A DNA stretch of 64,000 nt from assembly GCA_038227135.1 (NCBI GenBank), contig JBBRQC010000003.1, positions 62,001 through 126,000 of the forward strand, given 5' to 3'. Every line of letters starts with the position of its first letter. The first letter of the stretch is position 1. The notes under the pieces were generated by a model. The model saw nothing but the letters and a program-made list of their open reading frames with translations. It was not told the DNA's origin and searched no databases. This DNA is from UBA4720 sp038227135. GTDB taxonomy: Bacteria > Gemmatimonadota > Gemmatimonadetes > Gemmatimonadales > Gemmatimonadaceae. Both the position numbers and the translations under genes were made by a program. Of the stretch, positions 58,170-64,000 are shown one piece after another.

Positions 58170-61115
58170 ATGAAAGCTCCGGAAAGCCCCCGATTGTTTC
58201 TTGTCGATGGGTATGCCCTTATCTACCGAGCTTTTTTCGCCCTGATCTCGCGGCCTCTTACCACAAGCAAAGGCGAGAACACTTCAGCGAGCTGGGGGAT
58301 AGCAAACTTTCTCCAGAGACTCCTCACGAAGCACCAGCCGGAGTATCTCGGGTGGGTTCATGACTCTGGTCTTTCGTTTCGCCATGAGCGCTATCCAGCG
58401 TACAAGGCGACCCGCGAGAAGCTTACCGAAGAACTGCAGTCGGACTTTGATCGCGGAATGGATCGCATATGCGAGATGCTGGACGCGTATCGCATTCCAA
58501 TCATGACTCTGCCCGGATATGAAGCCGACGATGTCATCGGAACGCTGGTGGCGAAAAGCGTCGACGCGGGTGTCAACGTGGTCGTGGTGTCCGGAGACAA
58601 GGATTTCCAGCAGCTGGTAAAACCGGGCGTCTGGCTTCTCAATCCAGGCCGTGGCGGTCCGGCCAACGTCGAGGAGCACTGGGTCGGCGTGGAAAACGCC
58701 GACGAACGGCTTGGGGTAGCGCCGGAATTCGTCACCGACTACCTCGCTCTGGTGGGTGACTCATCCGACAATATCCCCGGAGTAAAAGGCATCGGGGACA
58801 AGACGGCAAGCGAGCTGGTGAAACAGTATGGGCACCTCGAGTCGATCCTGGCGCACGCTGGCGAGATTATCAAGAAACGTCCGCGCGAAGCGCTCCTCGA
58901 GCATGCAGACAACGCCAGGTTGTCCAAGGAATTAGTAACAATAAGGGACGATTTAGCGGTCCCATTCGATCTCGAATCGCTCCGGGTGAAGGAGCCAGAC
59001 TATCACCGGCTGCGGGATCTGTTCATCGAGCTGGAATTTCATGCGCTCGCCAAAGATTCGGCCGTACAGGCACCAATCGAAGAAAAACTCCAGCAGAGCG
59101 TCAACTACGTGACCGTTGATACGATCGAGGCGATGGAGCGCGCCGTCGGTCGCGCGCGCGAAACCGGAGTGATTGCGATCGGTACCGAGACTTTGATCGA
59201 TCCCGAGAGTCCGCAGCCGGTAGATCCCCTCCGCTCATCGCTCGTTTCGATTGCAATCGCAGTTGGCGAAGGTGAAGCATTCTACTTCCCACTTCGGCAC
59301 AAATTGCCACAAGGCGGGCAGGGAGAGCTTCTCGTCGACGCCGCCGGCGACCGTTCGGCAACAGACGCGCCGGAAGACCGCGGCCTCATTCGAGGAGGCG
59401 ACGAACCATTCGCCGAGCCGACGACCAAGAAAAAGAAGGTCAGTAGCGATTCATTGAGCATCGCCGCCAGAATGCTGCGGGATAACACGCCAACCAGTGT
59501 TCGCAATCTTCCGCGGCTCGATTCTCCGGAGATGCAGCCGTTCAGAGATCTTCTGGCAGATCCCGCGATCCGGAAGACCGCACAGAACTCGAAGTACGAC
59601 CTGCTCATGTTGCGTAGCGCCGGAATAACTCTCGCCGGTCTGGACTTCGACACCATGCTCGCGAGCTATGTGCTGGATCCAGGACGCCGCTCGCACGGTC
59701 TGGATGTGCTGGCGCTCGAGTTTCTCGAACACACAATGACCTCGTACGCGGATCTGTGTGGCAAGGGCCGGACAGCGATCCCGTTCGACGAGTGTCCCGT
59801 ACCTGCGGCGCGAGACTACGCCTGCGAGGATGCCGACATGGCCCTGCGGTTGCGCCGGGTATTTGAGCCGCAGCTGGAAACTTACGAGCTGACCAAGCTT
59901 TTTGACGGCGTGGAAATACCACTTGTCGATGTACTGGCCGAGATGGAATGGACCGGGATTGCGATCGACCTTCCGTTGTTTGCCTCGCTGAAACAACGCT
60001 TTCAGACGGAGCGCGAGTCTGTCGAGAAGCAGATCCATGAGGCAGCGGGAGTGGAGTTCAACATCAACTCCAACCCACAACTTCGGGACATTCTCTTCGG
60101 GAAGCTGAATCTTCCCGTTATCAAGCGAACCAGCACGGGTCCGTCAACCGACGCGGCAGTGCTCACGGAACTGGCAGAAGCAGGGCATGAATTACCGACA
60201 TTGCTCATGGAGTACAGGGAGCTGTCCAAGCTCGAGAACACTTACCTCGATGCGCTGCCTCGGCTCGTCAACCCGAAAACCGGCCGGCTGCATACTTCCT
60301 TCAATCAGACGGTCGCCAGCAGCGGAAGGCTTTCATCCAACGATCCGAATCTTCAGAACATTCCGATTCGGCGTGAGCTGGGCCGAGACATAAGGCGAGG
60401 GTTCATCCCGCGCAAAGGCTGGCTGCTGTTGGCTGCCGATTATTCACAGATCGAGCTTCGCCTGCTTGCTCACCTGTCTCATGATCCAGCATTTGTCGAA
60501 GCGTTTAGGGCAGGTGGCGACATCCATCGCCAGACCGCGGCACTCATCTTCGAAGTTCCCCTGGATGAAGTGACGAGCACAATGCGCAGTCGGGCCAAGA
60601 CAATCAATTTCGCCACTATCTATGGGCAGGGGGCTCACGCTCTCTCTCGTCAGCTCGGTATTGAACACGCCGAGGCGAAAGATTTCATCACGCGCTACTT
60701 CGAGCGTTTTCAGGGAGTTCGCAACTACCTCGATTCGATGGTGGCATTTGCCCGCGAGCACGGATACGTGCAGACGATATTCGGCAGGCGGCGATATATC
60801 CCTGAGCTGCGCGAGCGGAATTTCAATATCCGCGCTTTCGGCGAAAGAGTGGCGGCGAACTCACCAATTCAGGGGTCCGCTGCCGATCTAATAAAGATTG
60901 CGATGATCAGAATCGATGATGCGCTACGAACGCAGCAGCTCCAGAGCAAGATGCTGCTTCAGGTGCACGACGAGCTGGTCTTTGAGGTGATTCCGAGCGA
61001 GCTCGACAAAGTGCAGGAACTCGTGAAGTACGAAATGGAGCACGCCGCAGAGCTGTCAGTTCCCCTAGTCGTCGATCTTGGCGTCGGAAAGAACTGGCTG
61101 GAGACGAAACTCTAG
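58170..61115 (+). CDS. polA: DNA polymerase I
   Basis: A 981-residue repair and Okazaki polymerase. 5' nuclease about 8-305 (L-P-G-Y-E-A-D-D-V-I-G-T-L, G-D-S-S-D-N-I-P-G-V-K-G-I-G), 3'-5' exonuclease fold about 315-590, polymerase about 600-981 (A-D-Y-S-Q-I-E-L-R, R-R-A-K-T-I-N-F type O helix, V-H-D-E-L). In exonuclease motif I the metal-binding Asp (E. coli D355) is Gly338 in I-G-T-E-T; Glu340, motif II N-S-K-Y-D and motif III Y-A-C-E-D-A-D are intact. A charged insert (K-K-K-K-V) lies near residue 420. The stop is five bases from the acyltransferase stop. Confidence 0.97.
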   Translation: MKAPESPRLFLVDGYALIYRAFFALISRPLTTSKGENTSASWGIANFLQRLLTKHQPEYLGWVHDSGLSFRHERYPAYKATREKLTEELQSDFDRGMDRICEMLDAYRIPIMTLPGYEADDVIGTLVAKSVDAGVNVVVVSGDKDFQQLVKPGVWLLNPGRGGPANVEEHWVGVENADERLGVAPEFVTDYLALVGDSSDNIPGVKGIGDKTASELVKQYGHLESILAHAGEIIKKRPREALLEHADNARLSKELVTIRDDLAVPFDLESLRVKEPDYHRLRDLFIELEFHALAKDSAVQAPIEEKLQQSVNYVTVDTIEAMERAVGRARETGVIAIGTETLIDPESPQPVDPLRSSLVSIAIAVGEGEAFYFPLRHKLPQGGQGELLVDAAGDRSATDAPEDRGLIRGGDEPFAEPTTKKKKVSSDSLSIAARMLRDNTPTSVRNLPRLDSPEMQPFRDLLADPAIRKTAQNSKYDLLMLRSAGITLAGLDFDTMLASYVLDPGRRSHGLDVLALEFLEHTMTSYADLCGKGRTAIPFDECPVPAARDYACEDADMALRLRRVFEPQLETYELTKLFDGVEIPLVDVLAEMEWTGIAIDLPLFASLKQRFQTERESVEKQIHEAAGVEFNINSNPQLRDILFGKLNLPVIKRTSTGPSTDAAVLTELAEAGHELPTLLMEYRELSKLENTYLDALPRLVNPKTGRLHTSFNQTVASSGRLSSNDPNLQNIPIRRELGRDIRRGFIPRKGWLLLAADYSQIELRLLAHLSHDPAFVEAFRAGGDIHRQTAALIFEVPLDEVTSTMRSRAKTINFATIYGQGAHALSRQLGIEHAEAKDFITRYFERFQGVRNYLDSMVAFAREHGYVQTIFGRRRYIPELRERNFNIRAFGERVAANSPIQGSAADLIKIAMIRIDDALRTQQLQSKMLLQVHDELVFEVIPSELDKVQELVKYEMEHAAELSVPLVVDLGVGKNWLETKL

Positions 61116-61119
61116 AGCC

Positions 61120-62091
61120 TCAATAACGTCGCGGATGCTGCTGAAACGCAGCCCAGTAAGCCCCAGTCAATAACCCCGCGAGGTACAGACAGTCGAACAG
61201 AAAGGAACGAACAATTATGCCTACGATCGTGAGGTGGACGACGTAGGAAAGGAGCACCAGCCCGACACCAAACATGATCGTGAACATTGCCGGCTGATCC
61301 GCGTCAGTGCTTCGTCTGATCGCCAAATGTCTCGCAATCCTCACCGGTAGCTCGTGGGTGACACGGCCCCACCATGCTGCGAGCGCAATGATTCTTTCGC
61401 GCGGGCTATCGCTCTCCTCTGCTTGAATGAATTGTGTTTGGGGCAATCCGGCGTCTTCGGACACGGCTCGCAATCGATCGGCAATTTCTTCCGTGAGAAT
61501 CGTATGATCGGTGCCTCGCCAGGAATCCATCTCGATGATCGCACCTGCGTGCGCGCTTACAGCAGTTCCCGGCGTTCCCTTGTCCTCAAAGACAAGCCCG
61601 AGAGGAAGAATCCTGAGACCCGTGATTCCACATTCATCTCTGGCCTGGAGCGCGACTCTTGCCAATCCCGTTTTCAGTGGTTCGAGTCCGGCCTCGTTGT
61701 GACTCTTGCCTTCAGGAAATATGAGGAGCGCTCCGTTTTGTTTGAGGAGCTTGAGTATCTCCGCGAACGCTTGTGCATTGCGCGATCTGTCGACCGGCAA
61801 TCCACTTTGCTTCCTGGCCTCGTCGCTCACTCGTCGAAGTGGCACGACGTGCAACATGCTGAAGAGAATGGCGATGAGCGGATTGTCGACAAGCGTCGCT
61901 TTCGCGGTCATCGTAATACGCCGGGGAACGATCCAACCCACAATCAGGGAATCAACCAGTGCATTCTGATGATTGACTGCGATAAGTAAGGGGCCGCTCA
62001 CTGGGATTCTCTCTCCATCTGTCAGGCGGATGTCGTTGTAGAACCAGTGGAGCGCTATTCCGGTGACCCAGCGCAGCAAGCTATAGATCAT
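61120..62091 (-). CDS. Lysophospholipid acyltransferase (PlsC-like)
   Basis: A 323-residue 1-acylglycerol-3-phosphate acyltransferase-type protein. N-H-Q-N-A-L-V-D (HX4D active site) near residue 38, F-P-E-G-K-S-H (substrate loop) near residue 125; two membrane helices near the C-terminus (M-F-T-I-M-F-G-V-G-L-V-L-L and R-S-F-L-F-D-C-L-Y-L). It should add the second acyl chain to phosphatidic acid or salvage lysolipids. The ATG at 62091 overlaps the MFS gene's stop as ATGA; the frame open to 62238 is inside that gene and not used. Confidence 0.87.
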   Translation of the reverse strand: MIYSLLRWVTGIALHWFYNDIRLTDGERIPVSGPLLIAVNHQNALVDSLIVGWIVPRRITMTAKATLVDNPLIAILFSMLHVVPLRRVSDEARKQSGLPVDRSRNAQAFAEILKLLKQNGALLIFPEGKSHNEAGLEPLKTGLARVALQARDECGITGLRILPLGLVFEDKGTPGTAVSAHAGAIIEMDSWRGTDHTILTEEIADRLRAVSEDAGLPQTQFIQAEESDSPRERIIALAAWWGRVTHELPVRIARHLAIRRSTDADQPAMFTIMFGVGLVLLSYVVHLTIVGIIVRSFLFDCLYLAGLLTGAYWAAFQQHPRRY

Positions 62092-63545
62092 TTGGAGCGA
62101 GCAAACCTGAAGTTGTCGGGAACACCGCGCAGCAGCAGGAGCGCCAGAACCATCCCGATTGCTACTGTTGCGACGCCTGCACGATAGGCGAATCCGGTTC
62201 CCATCGACGGCGTCAGCCCATCGACCGCGAATGCCCACACGAATGGACCAACAACCGCCGCTGCCCTCGACGAAAGCACCATCAGGCTGAAAAAGCGCCC
62301 AGCCTCGACATCGGGGACAAGGCTCAATAACAACGGACGCTCAGCGGTAGCAACGCCGCCGTAAATGAGTCCTATGCACGCTCCAACAATCCAGAAAGCA
62401 CTTCTGGTGGGCACCACGATCATCGCTACGAGAAGCACAACCCAACCGACCAGCACCCAAGATAACGTCCGTTTCGGGCCGAACCGATCCACCAATCGGC
62501 CGATACCATAACTCCCGATCACTGCTGGAATCGTGAGTATCACGAACAGGCTCGCTTCGGAGCCACCCTTGAATCCCATCGCGAAGATTGCGTACAGCGC
62601 CATGTTTGCGATGATCGTTCCCATCGCATCCTGATACAGGAAAGACGTAAGGATGAATCTCAACGTTCCCGGATATTGTTTTGCCTCCTTCAAGGTGTGG
62701 CGTACATCCTGGAACGCCTTGCGCCACGGAATCCGCTTCTTCCCGTGTACCGCGTTGTGATCGTGGCAGAAGAAGAACAGCGGAAGTGAGAACAGGAGAA
62801 ACAGAACCGCTGTCGGAACGAACGTGGATACACGTCCACCGTGGGCCGTGAACGGGACTGCATTTCGCAAGAAGTGAAGGGTGCGCTCCGGAATCGGTCC
62901 GAGTATCGGCAGTGATCCGGAGAAGAAGGGAAACGTGAGCAAGACGCCGGTAATCGAGCCAGCATATCCGAACGCAGAGCCCAGTCCCGAAAGACGGCCG
63001 CGGTGATCTGCGGGGGCGAGCTCTGGCAGCATTGCGTTGTAGAACGGCTGCGCGCCCTGATACGCGTAGTTGGCGATTGTGAATGCAGCGAGTACTGCGA
63101 ATAATGCGACACCGGCGGCCATCGGCGCCGACGCCTGGGTCACGGCTGTTACTCCTTCGCCAATGAGAGGCAGACCGATCTGTCCCAGAACGGCAATGAG
63201 TATCGTGGAGATGCACGCAACGAGGGTAAAGCCGACGACCCACGGCTTTCGCCGTTGCGTCGCATCGGAAATAGCACCAAACAGCGGGATCGAAACCACC
63301 ACAAGCGCCGATGCTATCCCGTTCACAGTGGCGTAGAGTGTGTTGGAATGACCCAGATCCTTTACCAGCCAAGCCGAGAAATAGAGCGTGGCTATGTTCA
63401 TCGAAAAAACAGTATTGGCAAAATCGTACAGAGCCCAGCTTAACCGCTCGCGCACGGGAGCCAGCGGCGGATTGAGATCTCCGTCCCCAGCGATCTCCGG
63501 ACTCTGTACCGGAGAATCCTTCGCAACTGTGGCTGCTAACTTCAT
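62088..63545 (-). CDS. UMF1-type MFS transporter (Atg22-like)
   Basis: A 485-residue transporter with about 12 membrane segments. The first has the family mark R-L-S-W-A-L-Y-D-F-A-N-T-V-F, and D-A-T-Q-R-R-K-P-W after segment 2 is the MFS loop. UMF1/Atg22 proteins export amino acids from yeast vacuoles; the bacterial substrate is unknown. It is translationally coupled to the acyltransferase (ATGA), so lipid or lysolipid movement is a possible role, as in LplT-Aas pairs, but this is only a suggestion from context. Confidence 0.88.
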   Translation of the reverse strand: MKLAATVAKDSPVQSPEIAGDGDLNPPLAPVRERLSWALYDFANTVFSMNIATLYFSAWLVKDLGHSNTLYATVNGIASALVVVSIPLFGAISDATQRRKPWVVGFTLVACISTILIAVLGQIGLPLIGEGVTAVTQASAPMAAGVALFAVLAAFTIANYAYQGAQPFYNAMLPELAPADHRGRLSGLGSAFGYAGSITGVLLTFPFFSGSLPILGPIPERTLHFLRNAVPFTAHGGRVSTFVPTAVLFLLFSLPLFFFCHDHNAVHGKKRIPWRKAFQDVRHTLKEAKQYPGTLRFILTSFLYQDAMGTIIANMALYAIFAMGFKGGSEASLFVILTIPAVIGSYGIGRLVDRFGPKRTLSWVLVGWVVLLVAMIVVPTRSAFWIVGACIGLIYGGVATAERPLLLSLVPDVEAGRFFSLMVLSSRAAAVVGPFVWAFAVDGLTPSMGTGFAYRAGVATVAIGMVLALLLLRGVPDNFRFARSK

Positions 63546-63677
63546 CGGTCACTCCGTCCGTGGCAAACCGTTCACGAGAAACTCTACATCGCCCGACGTG
63601 GAACTCAAATACGTATCGTGACGTAGCACGAACTGCGCACTCTCGACGCTGGAAGACGCGACAGGCAGATTTACTAT

Positions 63678-64000
63678 ATGGCAGGTCGTCGAGTTATTCC
63701 TCGCAGGATATTCGTTCTGCTGCTCCTGGCAGTGGCCTGCCGGGATAAGGCGGGAAACGGCGCCAACGCCGGCAGGTCTCTCCCCGCAGTCTTTTCTCTG
63801 GGACCGACCAGTAACACCAACTGGAATGTGAACGCCGGTCCGGTAATGCTGATGTCAGAGGGAACCAGCTCTGACAGTGTTTCGATAGTCCTGCCAGAGG
63901 CAACCGACAGCACGATCGAATCAATCCAGGGCCTAACACCGCCAGTCTCCGGCCTCGTCTTCGAACTCTTCAACCGGAGCGGAAAAACAGATTCCACTAC
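63678..64000 (+). CDS. Lipoprotein, partial (runs off the window end)
   Basis: An ATG at 63678 opens a frame of 107 codons with no stop to the last base. M-A-G-R-R-V-I-P-R-R then a hydrophobic run and lipobox L-A-V-A-C near residue 21. The visible mature part is Ser/Thr/Asn-rich (S-N-T-N-W-N-V-N-A-G). No domain can be named from this part. It is divergent from the MFS gene by 130 bases. A minus-strand frame over the same bases is a shadow. Confidence 0.65.
   Translation, partial: MAGRRVIPRRIFVLLLLAVACRDKAGNGANAGRSLPAVFSLGPTSNTNWNVNAGPVMLMSEGTSSDSVSIVLPEATDSTIESIQGLTPPVSGLVFELFNRSGKTDST

Noticed and set aside
63674..63997. 107-codon minus-strand frame at the window end
   Set aside because: Shadow of the lipoprotein on the plus strand, which has a lipobox.

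Overview
The window is a bacterial chromosome segment of moderately high GC (roughly 57-60% by eye) that carries the dnaA-dnaN origin neighbourhood. Small conserved blocks are typical of bacteria: rpmH-rnpA-yidD-yidC-mnmE next to dnaA, plus RNase P RNA, polA, mutS and holA. A GWxTD-domain lipoprotein, many secreted or lipoprotein genes, and a cyclic glucan synthase point to a Gram-negative soil-type lineage. Gemmatimonadota fits best, but this is inference from gene content and not proof.

Layout. 0-12 kb: a cyclase-family hydrolase, an exported ComEC-like metallo-beta-lactamase protein with a convergent DUF3006 gene, a YhfW-like FAD/Rieske oxidoreductase, and a very large cyclic beta-1,2-glucan synthase. 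12-18.5 kb: small unknowns, a barrel-like exported protein, an exported PIG-L deacetylase, a divergent yceI/hxlR pair with a near-consensus promoter and operator, and an M28 peptidase. 18.6-24.9 kb is a decaying accessory region: a TonB-dependent receptor pseudogene joined to the 3' end of an Na+/H+ antiporter, an intact porin, and a P-II gene fused out of frame to an amt remnant behind a promoter-terminator leader RNA. It ends in a 1.74 kb segment bounded by 47-bp direct repeats of the tRNA-Phe 3' half, which is the scar of an integrated element.

25-36 kb is a long minus-strand housekeeping run: queF, rhomboid, ddl, cbs, a TonB-C lipoprotein, mutS, a SPOR protein, holA, and an anti-sigma/ECF sigma pair, with several ATGA overlaps. 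36-44 kb holds a Nudix hydrolase, an active/inactive M16 peptidase pair, an alpha/beta hydrolase, ydcF, a beta-CASP nuclease with a 58-codon coupled gene, upp, DUF2225 and a DUF2268 metalloprotease. 44-54 kb is the origin region: mnmE, an MBL hydrolase, yidC, yidD, rnpA and rpmH on the minus strand diverge from dnaA-dnaN on the plus strand. A DnaA box sits inside the dnaA promoter, and a candidate oriC with DnaA-trio-like repeats lies between dnaA and dnaN; rnpB follows. 53-64 kb: an AraC-type regulator, pyrE, a histidine kinase, a Ser/Thr kinase, the GWxTD lipoprotein, polA with an altered proofreading site, an acyltransferase, a UMF1-type MFS transporter, and a lipoprotein cut by the window end.

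The most unusual material is the 18.6-24.9 kb scar zone, the glnK leader, the oriC candidate, rnpA without a standard start codon in front of its conserved N-terminus, the polA ExoI substitution, and the QueF loop insertion. No CRISPR array, intact insertion sequence or rRNA gene was seen.
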